Counted from the first letter of the stretch, positions 22,301-37,300 are shown. The stretch: DNA of 64,000 nt from Rhinopomastus cyanomelas (GCA_013400115.1 VXBP01005062.1:1-64000), one strand, 5' to 3'. Notes: generated from the sequence alone by a model not told the origin. Numbers and translations: made by a program.

Positions 22301-25300
22301 TTGAGCGAGATGAGGATCCGGCCCCGCTCCTCCAACGACTTGTCCTCTGTTTTATCTATCTGGGGAGGGAACGCGCCCAGTCTGGAGGCCGTAACCCCGC
22401 GACACCCGCCGCCCCGCGGGGAAGGATGCTCTCCGCATCCCCAGGGGCCAGACTGCCCCACAGTCCCCTGTGCTCTGCTCCCCACAGTGGGGGACACTGC
22501 CCTGGACACCCCTCCTCACCGGCAGCTGCTTCTCCAGGCAGATGTTGAAGTTTTTGGTCTGGTTCGGCTTCAGCTTCTTCAGTGGGATCCGCGTCTCCCC
22601 GATGAACTCGTTGTGGCGGAACTTGTCCTCGTCACAGACTGAGATCCTGCAACGAGCATGGGGTGAGTGGGGAGAGGGGGTGCCCCGTCCCGGGATCCCT
22701 CGGCGAGGGGACAATGCCAGCTCTCTGTCCCGAAGGCCGGCGACCGAGCGCCCGGGAGGCACCCAGAGTGCACTGACCCCCCCGCTCCAGTGCAACCGGG
22801 GCAGCTCATGGTGCTTAAACGCGGCTCTGTGCTACCTCCACAGCCAGGTCTGGGGAAGCAAAGGGGTTCTTCAAGAGCTGTGAAGATTATCAGAGGGCTG
22901 GAGCACCTCTCCTCTGGGGACAGGCTGAGAGGTTGTTCAGCCTGAAAAGAAGGCTCATGGGGGGACTTTCTAGTGACCTTCCAGTCACTGGAAGAGGAGG
23001 CTGGGGAAGAACTGTTCATCCCACACCCCCACCAGAGCCATGCAGCGACCAGCTGGGCTCCCAGTCCACAAAGGAATGATGTTTCCTTTCCCAACTCCCA
23101 TTTAAAAGAATTTCCCCAATGTTTTCTCTTCCTTTTGCTGTCTAATCATAGAATCATTAGGGATGGGAAGGGACCTTGAAAGATCATCTAGTCCAATCCC
23201 CCTGCCACAGCAGGACCACCTACAGCAAGTCACACAGGAACTTTTTCTCCCTTTCAGGCTCTCCCCTGGGTGCCCATCTCTTGGGACAGCACCTCTGCCT
23301 CCAGGGACCACCTGGAAGGGTTCCAACAGGACCTTCTGAGGAAGGGATAAAAGTAATTAAAGGTAAGCCCACCTCATTAGCCACATCTGTAGCTCACCAC
23401 ACACCTCTGGCCTCTGCAGAGCCTGGATGGTTCAGCTGTGGATGGTTTGACCCCACAAGTGAGTAAAAAGGGAGTTAGGGGGTCAAGGCACAAAGACCTT
23501 TAGGGCCAGGGCCTCCTTCTCTGCTCTGTCTTGGTTCTCACCAGGGAACAACATCTGGAATATTGTGTCCAGCTCTGGGCCCCTCAGTTCTAGAAGGACA
23601 CAGAGCTCCTGAAGAGAGTCTAGTGCNGGCAGGGGAAGGGGTTTGGAAAAAAAGCAGAGTGGGAAGAATGGGAATGGTGCTCTCCAGAAAACCAGAGCTG
23701 GAAGCAGCGTTACTATAGATACCCACGAAAACCCCACCCCACCACGGCAGGAAAAGCCTCAAAGATCTCAACCATGAGCACAACAATCCTGTTTCCTCTC
23801 TCCTCTTGCCTCCCTCTGGAGGAACGAAACCGAAAAAGGAGCAGCGGCAGCTCCAGACAAGCTGCAGCACTTGCCAGGCGGCGACAACCCCACAGCCATC
23901 TGGCCAGAGCTCTGGGGAGGAGCCGGATCCTCACAGGGAGCTGCCAGCCAGGGTCTATCTTTACACCACAGAGTGGTGCCATCTCCTGCTCACCCAAGGG
24001 CAGCGGTTCTGGTGCCTGTTCTACCTCCTAAGGACAGGGTCTTCCCCTGACAAGGTCTCGCTGCTCCCCAGAAGCACAACAAGTAACCAGCTGCAATGTC
24101 CTGCTCATTGTGAAGCCCAGAGCTGCTGGGGATGGGCAGAAGGGAACAGCTGGAAATCTCCAGTGGTGATGGCAGGGAGCCCCTCGCCTCCCACCTGAGC
24201 AAGCAGCTCTGAGAGCATCACCTCAGAGCATCAGGATGGATCTGGAGGCATCCCCAGCTCTTTCCCAGTCCCATTTTCCCTCTCAGGTGGGTCCCTACAT
24301 TTGAGAGCTGGTTCAGGTGCAGAGTTTTGTGTGAGCCCTCCCAGCCCTCAGACTTGGCCCCAGAGCTGCCCCAGTCCCTCTGGCTGGGGTGGTATTTTTA
24401 ACTGGGGCAGGCTGGCAGCTCACCGGCCCCGTAAGGGATGGCAGCGTGAGTCAGCTGAGCATCCCTGGCCGTCCCTCTGGAAACAGGGTCGTGCAATTCC
24501 ATCGCCTTCAGTTCTGTTACGAGAAATCGATGTGATGGAATGTTTGTGCCTTGGGTTAGAAAAAGCCCAGCTTGGCAGCAAAGAGACGTCGCTGGCAGCC
24601 CCGTCCACCTGCCATCCCCAGCCCTCTAACTCCAACGTCACCCTTCCATCATCTCTCTTTATTAAGCCCAGTCCCTTGGGCTCAGCTTTTGATTTGACAA
24701 CTTCCACGGAAGGGTCCTGCCCTTTGAGTTAAGGGCTGCAAGAACCACTCCAGTAGGAAACAAAGCAGCAAGTGAACAGTCACTGCTCATTAAACGTCTT
24801 CTCCCTCCTACTCAGCCCAGGCTGCCGGGTTGCAGCCCTGACTCACCGTGCGGCTCCAGCTGACTCATGACTTCTGCTCGCACACGCGGTCCTGCGGACC
24901 CCTTCCCATCATGGAAAACGGAGATGGGAGTCATTGAAGACCCTTGGAAAGAGTCTTCAGAGGAAAAGGATCTTCAGCGACCCCCTTCTTGCTTTTCCAT
25001 GATGCTCATGCGTGTAACTGGCATCTCCTGTATCTCACACTTGGACTGGATGATCTTTTGAGGTCCCTTCCAGTCCCTAATGTTCTGTGATCTCTCCCTC
25101 TGGATGGAGGAGGTGATGGGCAGGAGCCTGGCAAGGACTGCAAACAGCAGGTGGTGTTCTGGGATCCTCCTAACACCAAAGGAGGACTCAGTGCTGGGAC
25201 CAAGACGTGAGCAGAGGCAAAATGAGACGAAACGACGCGCGCGGCTCCGGCCACAGAGCAACCCTGATCCAATGCTTCTGGAGTGAAGCAACGGGGGACC

Positions 25301-28300
25301 CCAAATCTCTAAGTGTCTGCAGAGCGTCTAATAGACCTGATCAAACACTATTTTCTGAAGAATATATTTAATGAGTCATAATGTTTGTCAAACACATGAT
25401 TAAACACAGAATTCCTGGCATTCAGGGGCTAGCTGAGCACGCCATGAATAATGCATGGCCCCGCCAGTAGATCTGGGGATGAATAATCGTAGCCAGTATC
25501 AGGGCCAGCTCCGATATTTTATTGCGAACACCATCTATTTATCGTGTGTTTCGTGGATTATTTAAGTGTAGGAGATTTGATTCTGCCTGATCCTGTTTTG
25601 CCCCCCCCTGCAGCACGTCTCTGCCTCCCCAGGTCGTGCCCTCCGGCTTCTCCCACCACCGAAGAGCGGTCGCGGCCGAGCAACTGCGGCAGGGACGTGC
25701 TTGGAGCACAGATGGGGAGCAGCGGTCCCTGCAGATGGAGAAGAGGGGCTGCAGGGTGGGATTGACCCCCAGGGGTGGCAGGGAGCAGCTCCCCCACTAA
25801 GCCCATCCATCCTGGCTCTCCAAGTCCAGCGTTTCTCAGCACAGAACTCTGGAAGAGACCTTGAAAGACCATCTAGTCCAACCCCCTGCCAGAGCAGGAC
25901 CCCCTAGATTCAGTCGCACAGGAACATGTCCCGGTGGGTTTTAAACGTCTCCAGAGAGGGAGACTCATGCAGCTCTGAATTTGCCACCTCAGGATGGTGG
26001 GTGGTGGTTTCATCCCAGTTAAGCCGTGGGCTAGACTAAAGGATATTTAATTCAATGAATGGATAAGACCTTTCAAGATCCTCCCACCTGCTGCAGTTCA
26101 TGAAAGCCAAAGTCTCTGGGTGTTTTGAGGGGGCTGATTCATTAACAAAATCCCGCTTGCCAGCACAATTAGCTGGGCTGCTTCACCTCTCCTGCTCCCT
26201 TAAGGGTGGCCAAGCATGGGGAGATGAACTCCAGAGGCTCCTCAGCTTGGGTCCACCTCAGCACTCACTTGGTCAGCTCAGGTGAAGCCAGTCAGGGCTG
26301 GGAGCCTCAGGCAAGAGGGGACAGGATCACAGAATCAATCACAGGGTCGGAAGGGATCTCCAGAGGTCACCTAGTCCGAGCCCTGGGGATCAAGTACCCT
26401 GAAATGCAGGAGGCAGAGGATGCCCTTGTCTCAGCCCCTGTAACCACTCATCTCCCCAGGAGAGCTGCAGGCACCAGCAGAGTGCCCCGTGCCAACACCA
26501 ACCCCCCAGCTCATGCTGGACACGACCCACCAGGTGGGTGGGGAGGATTTCTGGGTGCTTTTCCAGCCTTCCCACTGCACCACACGCTCTGCAGGCAGCA
26601 GCTTTGATCTGGACCGTTACTTTCACATTAAAGAGACTCTGCAAGTGCCTCCCCTGCCCCTCCGTGAGCCGCAGCAGCGAGGAGGCACCTGGGGAGCGAT
26701 CACCTCCCAGGCCGAGGGGAGCATCGCTCATGCTCTTTCAACTCCAAGCTTAGCGCAGGGACTGGCAGCTTTGAAGCTGGCTTTTCCTGGAGGGGAAGGA
26801 GATGTTTTCATGGGTGGGCAAAGCCCAGCACCGAAGGCAAGACAGCGCGTGGCACGGGGAGGGTGAAGGGCCACTGCCACCAGTGTCATGGAGAGAGGCT
26901 CATGGAGGAGGAACAGCTCAACTCAGGGCAAAACACAAACTTCCTGGTGAGCTCCAGCCACTGGGGACCTCAGTCCATCCATCCCTTCTCATACAAACAG
27001 AGATTCCTCCCCAGGCAGGCAGGGAGCTGTTGGAGCAAGTCCAGAGGCCACAGAGATGATCCAAGGGCTTGGAGCTCTTCTGTTGTGGGGACAGGCTGAG
27101 GGAGCTGCAGCTGTTCAGTCCAGGGAAGTCTCCAGGGGGACCTTGGTACCTTCCAGTACCTGAAGGGAACCTAGAACCTAGAGGAAGGCTAGAGAGGGAC
27201 TTTTCCCAAGGGAATCCAGCAATAGGACAAGAGGAGATGGTTTGAAACTGAAGGAGAGGAGGTTCAGACCAATCTGAGGAAGAAGGTCATCCCTAAACCA
27301 GATCCCCTAACACCACATCTAAGCGACTTCTAAACACATCCAGGGATGAAGGGGACTCAACCATCACCCTGGCCAGCCCATTCCAGTGCCTGAGCACTCT
27401 CTCAGTGAAGAGCTTTTTCCTGATGTCCAGTCCAACCATCTGCTGTTGAAGCTGGAAACCCTTCCCTGTGAGAAGAGATCAGCACCAACATCTCTGCAGT
27501 GTCCTTTCAGATAGTTGAAGAGAGCGATGAGGTCTCCCTTCAGCCTCTTCTTCTTCAAACTAACCAGCCCCAACTCTCCCAATCTCCCCCCATCAGACTG
27601 ATTCTCCAGGCCCTTCCCCAGCTTCGTTGCCCCGCTCTGCCCTCGCTCCAGCACCTCGATGTCTCCCTTGTCCTGAGGTGCCCCAAACTGGACCCAGTAC
27701 TCAAGGTGCAGCTCCCTCAGTGCTGAGGGCAGGGGGACAATCACCTCCCTACTCCTGCTGGGGACACAGTTTCTAATCCAGGCCAGGATGCCAGTGGCCT
27801 TCTTGGCCAACTGGGCACCCTGCTGGCTCATATTCAGCCTCCTGTCAGTTAGGACCTGCAGGTCCCTCCTGCCAGACTGCTCTCCGTTGGGCTCCGCCGG
27901 AGCACCGACAGTGCAACACACGCGATGGAGAAGCGGCTACCAGGACCCAAAAAGCGAAGGTCAAGCCCTTCTGCTCCCCGGCACCTGTTAGTAGCCGGCT
28001 CAGCCCGCGCATCTCTCTACAAACCGATGTCCACGCTTGAGGAGACCGACAACTTCAAAGCCTGGAGTGAACAAAACTAATGATCACAAAGCCCCTCTCC
28101 AGTCACAAGGAAGCAGAGGCTTTGCAGCCCAACAAGCCTGCGGCACTTTCTGCATGACTAACACTTGCCAGGGAAACGATAATCCGCGGTGCTACATTCC
28201 CCGTCTCCACGCGCGTCGCGTCGTGGACAACAGGTAGCCTCTGCCCAAATCCTCCTCCAGGCAGGACCTGCACTCTCAGCACGGGCAAAACAATCAGCTC

Positions 28301-31300
28301 CGGGGCACCGGCAAAGGAGGAGGGTCAGATTCCAGTGGTGGAGCCGACAAAGCCCTCAGGGCAGGATGCAAAATCCTCCTCTGTTTGACAGCAAATTCCA
28401 GCAGGTCCTGTGCTCTCAGATCAGAGGGGCCGAGGCTGAGCAGCACCATCCCCAGGCAGGGTCCATCCTCCAGGTCATTCCTCACCCAGGCGAGGCCAAG
28501 ACATGAAAACCTCTGCATTCACAGGGTCCCATCACACTGCCCACCCCTGGCCTCACACAGCACCTGATCTTCAGAGGTGCCTTCCAGTCAGCCCCGTTCT
28601 GCGATCCCCCAGCCCCTGGGATGTGCAGACACCGGCCCAAACTGAGAGCAGAATAAATTCCTGCAAACCCTCTGCCTTTGGTTTGACAACACCTACAGAT
28701 GCCTTCAGGCTGGATTTCCCCTGCGAGGGACCTGGAGCTGTCCCAGGGTGGGGATGTTCTCAGCAAGAGAGGACCACAGAGCTTTGACACACACCCAGGG
28801 GAGCTGGGCATGGAGAGGTTAAACCCAAACAACAGCAGCTCTGCAGGCAGGAGCCTGGTCAGTGAGTTGTGAAGTAGGTGACAGAGCAGGACCACGCTCC
28901 TCAGCAGTGATTCCAGCCCAGGCTCCCCATAAATCACCTGCTGGACACCACGGGGCGATGGATGCCTGCAGGGCTACAGGCTCAGCTGGGGGTAACTGCT
29001 CCGTGGGGCTGGGACAGGGGGTCCCCATCAGCTCCCTGTGCAAATGATCACTGGGATGGGCGGGGATTCCTGGGGTGGCCCCCAAGGGGAAGGGATCCAT
29101 GTACCCCTCCCCATGCTGGCCTCAGCACCCCGCTCACCCCCAACAGGGCCCTACCGCAGGGTCTTGCGGATCATGTCCTCGTCGGTGATGCCGTAGTAGG
29201 TGAGGGTCTCGTTCCAGGTGGGGTTCAGGGTGTTGTGCAGCGTTTTGGTTCTCAGCTTATTCGCCTGCAACAGTCAAAGCGAGACAAGTGGTCAGCAGAA
29301 CCCAGCGGCGCGTGGAAGGGGGAGGATGAGCTAAGTGATCTGAAGTCCTTCAGATGTGGTGATTAGAGATCTGGTCTAGCGATAACCCTGGTAGAGCTGG
29401 GTTATTGGTTGGGCTTGATGACCTTAAGGGTCTTCTCCAACCAGAATGATTCTATGGGGAGAAGCAGCAGCGCAGTTTGGACACAAAGGGGTGACTCGTG
29501 ATGCCACCCTCCTCCCCCCACACTGCAGCCCATCTGGTTCTTGCTGGGGTGGCCCAAACCCACCCCAGTCGCAGGGACAAGCAATGGACTGGTTCATCTG
29601 CAAAGCTGGGAGCAGCCAGCAAAACAGGAACCTTGGCAGAGCGCAGCGAGAGAACAGGGATTTCGTTTGTGCAGCAGGAGATAAAGAGAGGGAGGGGGGA
29701 AGCTGCCTTTTCAGGTTCGTTAAAAAATACCCAATTTTGTGTTCTGGCTGTTCATTTGCATCCTGATCCCAGCTCAGCTCCCGCTCCTGCCTGATGCAAA
29801 ATAACTTCCCTGGTCGCTGTTTTGTCAGCGCCAGCAGCTCGTCCCAGCACTGCAGAGCGGGAGGCTGGTGACGGTGGGGCTCTTGTCGCTGCTTGTTGCC
29901 CCGGCCTGGATGGGGCAACCTGGGACACCCCACACCCCCACCCAGGTTGATCTTCTCAGCCCCTGAGCCCCCTGTTTTGGTCGTGGCTAGAGAGCAGAAG
30001 GGCTGCAGGCTCGGATGGGGCTTCTCCATCAATCTCCATCCCAACACCCTGGCAGAGCAGCTGTTTTCCTTCTAACTAGGCATGAAGTCAGGAAGTTCAG
30101 TCCCAGACAGGACCTCTCGGGGACCCAACACTTCAAAGTTGCCTCGTGCAACTTTCTGAGCAGCTGCCACATTCCCCACTCCTCATTCCCCAGCCCTGAG
30201 CTGAATGCAGGAGGGATGGGAAGCGTGGGGTGAAGAAAAGGGCTCCTGCTTGCAGCCACGGTGGGAGGGTCAGGGAGGTATCACCTTCCGGCACATGCTT
30301 TCCTCACCAAAAGCACCTCAACCACACAACCTTGTCCAGGTCAACCAGAAACACCTGAGTGACTTGGAGAGACCATCCAGCTGTTGGAAATATCCAGTCC
30401 AGGGCACATCCACCTCCTCCCCCAGAGTGGATTCATAGAGTCACGGAATGACCTGGGTTGGAGGAGACCTCAAAGATCATTCAGCTACAACCCTTTTCAA
30501 ACACTAATTGAGCAGAAGGACACAAGGGTGGGAGATCACAGAATCACAGACTGACTCAGGTTGGAAGGGACCTTAGAGATCATCTACTCTAACCCTCTAC
30601 CATGGGCAGAGACACCTCTCACCCACACACTCAAAGCTGCTCAGAGCTCCATCCAACCTGGCCTTGAACACTTCCAGAGGTGATGGAGCAGCCACAGCCT
30701 CCCTGAGCAGCCTGTTCCAGGGCCTCAGCACCCTCGCTGTAAAGAATTTCCTCCTAAGATCTAATCTAAATCTCCCTTCTTCTAGCTTAAAGTCACTTCC
30801 CCTCGTGCTACCCCTACAAACTCACTTTAAAAAGCCCTTCCCCAGCTTTCCTGGAGTCCCCTTCAGGAACTGGCAGGCTGCTGTAAGGTTTCCCCCAAGC
30901 CTCCTGTTCTCCTCTTCTCTCTGAATACCCCCAACTCTTGCAGCCTGACCCCAGAGCAGATCCCTGCCCTCTGATCATCTTTGTGGCCTCCTCTGGACCT
31001 GCTCCAACAGTCTGATGTTCTTCTTGTGTTGGGGGCTACAGAATTCGAATCATAGATTCAGGGTTGGAAGGGACTCCAAAGGCCATTTAGTCCCCATCCC
31101 TTCGACCATCACTCACCAGACAAGGTTGCCCATAGGCCCATCGAGCCTGACCTTGGATGGGACCTCCACCACCTCTCTGGGCAGCCTCAGGGATCCCCCA
31201 CCCTCAGACTCAACAACTTTTTCCTCCTGTCCAGCCTCATTCTGCCCTTTTCCAGCTTCAAACCATGACCCCTCATCCTATCTTCCCAGTGAGGGTGTCA

Positions 31301-34300
31301 GAGCCCTGGAAGGGGCCTCCCAGGGGGTTGTGGAGTCTCCTTCTCAGGAGACATTTAAAACTTGCCTGGATATGTTACTGTGTGACTTGGTCTAGGTGGT
31401 CCTGCTCTGGCAGGAGGATTGGACTGGATGGTCTTTTGAGGTCTCCTTCCAATCCCTAATGATTCTATTCTCTTCTATGATCCCATCCTTCCATATCCTA
31501 TTGAACAGCTGCTCCTCAGTTCTTCTCTAGTTCTTCCCTTCTTGTACACAGGAGTGCAGGTGGGGTCTCACCAGAGCAGAGCTGACGGAGAGGATCCCCT
31601 CCCTCGATCCAGGCAGGGCTGACTGGGAACACAGAAGCAGAAGGATGGAGGGGACAAGAAGAAGGTCTCCCTCTCTGCTCTGGAACTGCAGCTCCCGTGC
31701 TCCCCGCAGCTCAGAGCCTCCCTCCTGCCTCTCCATCTCCACCACCTCCAGCAGAAATGCTAATCAATGCATTTGCAAAACACGGAGCTGACAGACAATA
31801 TCCCTGATGAAACCGCTCCTGGCTCTCATGCTTCCAGCAGAACTCGCAACGCGGTTCAACTCCCTCCACCGCCCTCAACATTACAAATTAATTCAACCCA
31901 ACTGCAACAAGTAAATAAACCTCCCTCCCCCCCAAAAAAAGGTCTTTCCTTTGGTGTCAAGCAGGAGAGCAATTAATATTCGTAGCACATCCATTTAGCA
32001 TTTAGATTGCACATCCCCATCACTTACGCCGAGCTCTCGCTACACCCCAGTATCTTTAATTACTCTTCTCTCCAGCAAGAGCTGAACCTAAGGAGATGGG
32101 ATGATTTCCCTCACGATTTATATGCTGCTTGATTGTGAGCTGAGGGAGTTTAAAGGCAAAAGAAAAAGGGGGGGGAAATATAAAGATACACAAGAAGCTG
32201 GTTTGTTTCTGGTTCCAGGTTGTTTCACTCACTGCTCCCCCAGAGGGCTCCAGCGTTTGCAGCCGCTGGGTGAGGAGTCAGGGCTGGCACCCGGCTCCTG
32301 GGCACCGCTTTATCCAAGAGGGACTTCTGCCCCTGCCAGGATGGACTCGGACCACAACCTGAGTGAGAGAGGCTCAGGGTCTGGATAGAAGCCTCAAGGT
32401 CTTTAAGAAGGTCTTTAAAATGGCATCCTGGCCTGGATCAGAAGGGCTATGGATCAGAAGATGGAGAGAGGTTCTCCTCTCCTCTGCTCTGCCCTGGTGG
32501 GACTATAGCTGGAATAGCGTGTTCAGTTCTGGGCCCCTCAGTTCCAGAAGGACACAGAGCTGCTGGAGAGAGTCCAGCACAGAGCCAGAGATGATGAAGG
32601 GAGCAGAGCATCTCCCTGCTGAGGAGAGGCTGAGGGAGCTGGGTCTCTTGAGCTTGGAGAAAAGGAAACTGAGCGGTGACCTCTTGAATGTTGCTCAATA
32701 TGGAAAGGGCAGGTGTCAGGAAGATGGAGCCAGGCTCTGCTCAGGGGCATCTAATGATAGGACAAGGGGCAGTGGGTGTGAGCTGGAACACAGGAGGTTC
32801 CACATCAATATGAGAAGGAGCTTCTTCCCAGTGAGGGTGACAGAGCACTGGAACAGGCTGCCCAGGGGGGTTGTGGAGTCTCCTTCTCTGGAGACATTTA
32901 AAACCCACCTGGCCATGTTCCTGTGCACCTTGGTCTAGGGGATCCTGCTGTGGCAGGGGGATTGGACTGGATGATCTTTTGAGGTCCCTTCTAATCCCTA
33001 ATGTGCTGTGATTCTGTGAAGCCACGAGCAGCCACTGGGTAAGGAGCAGAAGCTGTTCAGAAGCTCCCAGAGTGATTTCAAAGGAAAGAGTGAAGTCTCC
33101 TGAAGGGAAGGAGAAGGAAAAGCCATCTCACCTTACTGGCTCCAGGCAGCAGGTGCAGTTTGACGTATGGATCGGCCAAACCATTGTGGTCCATCGGCTT
33201 CAGGCCCTGGAGAGGAGGGAGAAAAAGCAGGAGTTAGGACTTCCGTGAGACGCCAAGCAGGTGGCTTCGCTGAGCCCCGAACTGACACCCATTTCCTCAG
33301 GATGTCATCGGTCCATGGAGAAACTGCCCAGTTCTCCCAGGACTGGGGAAGGCGGAGAACGTATTGGTGCAGGACCTGGCTGTGCAGCAAAAGCTGAGCA
33401 AACACTCAACCTTCCAGAGAGCCATGAGGATGATCAGAGGGCTGGAAACCTGCCATGCAAGGAAAGGCCAAGAAGGGTCTGTCCAGCCTTGAGAAGAGAA
33501 GGCTCAGGGAGGACCTTATCCCCATGTCCCAGGACCTAAGGGTACCTACCAGGAAGTCAGCGATTCCCTTTTGCCAAGGAGTCCTGGGTTCACCCTGGAG
33601 CCCAGAAGAAAATCCTTCTCCGTGAGGACAATTAACCGCTGGAATCATCTCCCACGAGAAGGGGTCGATTGCCCCACGCTGGACAGTTTTCAGACCCAGC
33701 AGGACAGGCTGTTGGGAAAGCTCATTTAAACTGGGTTTTCAGCTGGGTAGGTTGGACTGGATGAGCCTTGAGGTCCCTTCCAACCTGGGATTTCATGGAT
33801 CGAGGTGTCTATGAATCACCCCTCAAGTACTGAGGGCAGTGCTGGGCACTGCAGTACAGGAAGGACAGGGAGGTGCTGGAGAGAGGCCAGAGAAGGGCAA
33901 CTGGGCTGGCTAGGGGTCTGGAGAACAGGTCTGCTGGGGAGAGGCTGAGGGAGCTGGGGCTGCTCAGACTGAAGAAGAGGAGGCTGAGGAGAGACCTCAC
34001 TGCTCTCCACAACTACCTGAGGGAAGGTTGGATGAGGTCAGGGTTGGCCCTTTCTCCCTAGGGACTAGCAACAGGACAGGAGGAAATGGGGGTCAGGTTG
34101 TGCCAGGGGAGGGTCAGAATGAGTGGAGAGGCCTTGGAACAGGCTGCCCAGGGAAGGGGGGAGGCACAGTCCCCGGAGGGGTTCAACAGGCTTGTAGAGC
34201 GGCCAGTTGCACTCGGCTACCTTGAAGGTCTTCTCCAACCTTGATGCCTCTATGAGTCGGCTGCAGCCTGCGTCAGGAGGAGCCGCAGGACGGCATCTGA

Positions 34301-37300
34301 CCTGCACTTGGCATTGGCCAGAGAGCACCTCCCTGCTCCTGCAGCAGCTGACTCTGACACCCCGATCCCAAGGCATCAGCCCAGTGGTTTTCACAGCTTA
34401 AAATCACGCGGCTTCACCTTTTAATAATTGATTGTGAGCAAACTCACACCTCTGCTGGTGCCGCGGGGCTCCTAAGTGCTCCCCGAGGGTGCGATAGCAC
34501 CAGCCTACTGGGTGTTAGTGAGGCGGAGCAGAGGGAAGAGCAGCTTTGGGACAGTGGGAGGCTGCTGCCAGCCACCTGCCGCAGCATTCGTGGGGAAGCC
34601 GGGGGGTACTGGAGCACGAGCTCAAGAAGGAGCCCTTCCTGCAGCCACTCCTGATGGATTCTTTCGCTGTGAGGTCCTCACAGCTCTTAGCAGGTGGCGT
34701 GGATCATGTTTGTGGGCTCCTGGGCAACGCTCTGGAGCTGATCCTCCTCCTCTTCTCCACTACCAGTGAGCGGAAGACTGTCCAAGGGTGACTCACAACC
34801 CCACAACTGCACGGCCCGCGTGGAAACAAACCCCACGGGGTAGGGAAGCATGAAAAATGGAGGCTAATTTTTAGCAGTCCTAAGCGGAAATGATAAAGGC
34901 TGCATCATGAAATCCTTGGACTGCTTCCAGCCTGGCTGTGGGATCCTGCAGCAGCTATTTCTAGGCTGTCTGAAGGCAAAGCTCTGCCTACAGCAGAACA
35001 CAGCGGGGTTCCTCTGCAGAGGACCCCAGCTCCAGCCCAGGCATGGAAACCAGGCCGGGTGATGCTGAAGCCTCATCATACCCTCGGTGTGCTGAGCAGA
35101 GCATGGGATTGACAAGGCTGCAGCTGCCAGGGACCCACCTGTCAGGAGAACAGGCGTCTGGGCTGTGTGAGATGGAAATGTAAGCACCAAGCCCTGGCTC
35201 TGGGCAGAGCAGAGAGGTAAAAACACCCCAAATGTTTGAAATAACCAGCCCAGCACCGAGGAAGCCCCCAGGGATGGCAGCATCCTGATTCACACCAGCC
35301 GGCTGAGGGTCCAAGCTGCTCCTGACCTTGGTGAGGGCTCTGCTTCAGAGACAAGCGCCCTGCCCCAGAGCAAAGGAGACCAAATGGTGCCCAGCAAAGA
35401 GGATTTTGCTTCTAAAGCAGAGCCAAAAGGATAAAAATACCAGCAGTGAATGGAGGCTAAACGGCTCCACTGCAGCAGCACTGCCTCCGGGGCGCTGGAC
35501 CTGCAGAAGGCAAAGGCAGGAACTGGATGATTCTGTGGCCCCTTCTAACCCTGATTGATTCTATGACTTGGTCTAGGTGATCCTGCTGTTGCAGAGGGAT
35601 TGGACTAGATGATCTTTCAAGGTCCCTTCCAATCCCTAATGATTCTATGATTCTAGGTGGAACCATGGAATCACAGACTGCTTGAGGCTGGAAGGGATCT
35701 CAGAGACTGTCTAGTTTCAACTCCCTGCCGCAGGCAAGGCCACTTCCCACTAGAAAAGGTTCCTCAAAGCCTGAGATACAGAGGATCGGAGGAAGCCGAC
35801 GGTGTTGGCTGCAGGAAGGTGATGGCACTGCCTGTGGCTCCACAGGCAGCGACGGGCTGGTCCCCAGGCTCTGGTGGGATGGGGCTGGGCACGTGAAGTA
35901 CTCGAAGGACCCTCCTCAGCACCCCCAGCCGCGGGGCGCTCCCCCTGCCTGATGCTGCTGCAGCAGATGAGATCAGACGTGAGCAAGCAAATTCCCATGG
36001 AAATGGATGGAGAGAGACAGGCAGCGTAATTCACCCATCAATTCAGCGCAATTAAATTACCTTCTGAGGAGGCTATTAAAGGCTTTTTTAATAGATGTGC
36101 TATGGAAGATGGAGTGACAGGAGCCTGGGAAATGGCTCCTAATGTCACATCTACCTCCCTCGCATGTCACTCGACACGGCTCGGCGCGGGGCTGAGTTTA
36201 GCACGGGAGCGGCAGTTCTGCCCTGCAAAGCTGCTCCCATGGGATCTCACCCCTCCTGGGGACCTGCACTGTTTGGGGCACACAGAGACCCCAAAGCCTA
36301 AAGCTGCTCTGAGCAAGCCAGGAGGCAGAGGAGGACACTGGGCTCAGACACAGTGGCAGTCTCCCATTGGCACCAGCCAGCCCAGCGCCAGCTCCCACTG
36401 CTCCTCCTGCCGGGACCAATTTATGGTGCTGGGCGTCACAGTGTGAATGATGGACCTGAGACCAAGTCCCACCTCTTCTCTTCCTCTACCCAACCCCAAC
36501 GTCCCTGCTGCGGTCCTGTGGAGACCGACAGCCCTGCTGCCAGCTGTTCTCCGTGCCAGTGACATTTAGCTAATCAATAGGATTTAATTACGAGGCAGGC
36601 TAACAGGGCTGGCGATTAACACCACACTAGAGGCTTGCAGAACTCACAGGGGACCGATTCCTTCCATCAGCTGCCCCACGGCGAGCTGTCTGCCCCATGA
36701 GCAAGGTCCACCCCCCAAAAAAAACAGCCTGGATACCTCTTCCCAGGTCAAGACAGCCTGTTCAGGAATGGGGCAAGCTCTGAGCTTCCACCCCAGCAAC
36801 CCAGAGAAGGGAGATCTCCTGCATTCTGAAAGGGAATTTCCCTGCAGTGATAAATATTCATGAGTGGATCCATCAGCACAGCTCGGCACAGATCTCCAGC
36901 TCATGGCATCGGCTGGATGTGGAGGAGCATCCAAATGCTCAGCAAGGTGGAAATTCCCGGGCGCTCTGTGGCTGCAGCCCAGGTACCGCATCTGCTCTGC
37001 CTGGGGCCAGGGAGCGACTCCTGAAAGCAGGAGGCCAGCAGAGCCACGGGATGGCTCAACCCCACACACCATGGTGGGGACTAGCACAACCCTAGGAGTG
37101 CATCGCACTGTGAGGGAGAGCTCTTGGGACAGCCAGCCCCAGGAACAGGCTCCCACAGCACTGTGATTTACTCTCCCATTGATCTGAGACAAGGTGTCTG
37201 GATCCAGTGGTGCCTGAAGTGTGAAAGGCAGGGAACAGGCAAAGAACAGGCAGGGAACAGGCAGAGCTACTGCCAAAAGGGGGATTGTTAGCAGGAGGTG

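Larger units (their letters stand above)
22647..29154 (-). other. DOC2B intron 4
   Basis: 6.5 kb. It holds the CR1 fragments listed at 22,855-27,890 and the AT-rich block at 25,315-25,565. No embedded gene or RNA gene was recognised. Confidence 0.75.
29265..33131 (-). other. DOC2B intron 3
   Basis: 3.9 kb, more than half of it CR1 sequence arranged in layers. The rest is unique DNA, notably 31,750-32,100. No gene seen. Confidence 0.75.

Noticed and set aside
27364..27921. 185-codon - strand open frame
   Set aside because: CR1-derived; its residues recur in other CR1 copies.
32363..32938. 191-codon + strand open frame
   Set aside because: It lies in a CR1 3' end and reads transposon sequence shared with many copies in the window.
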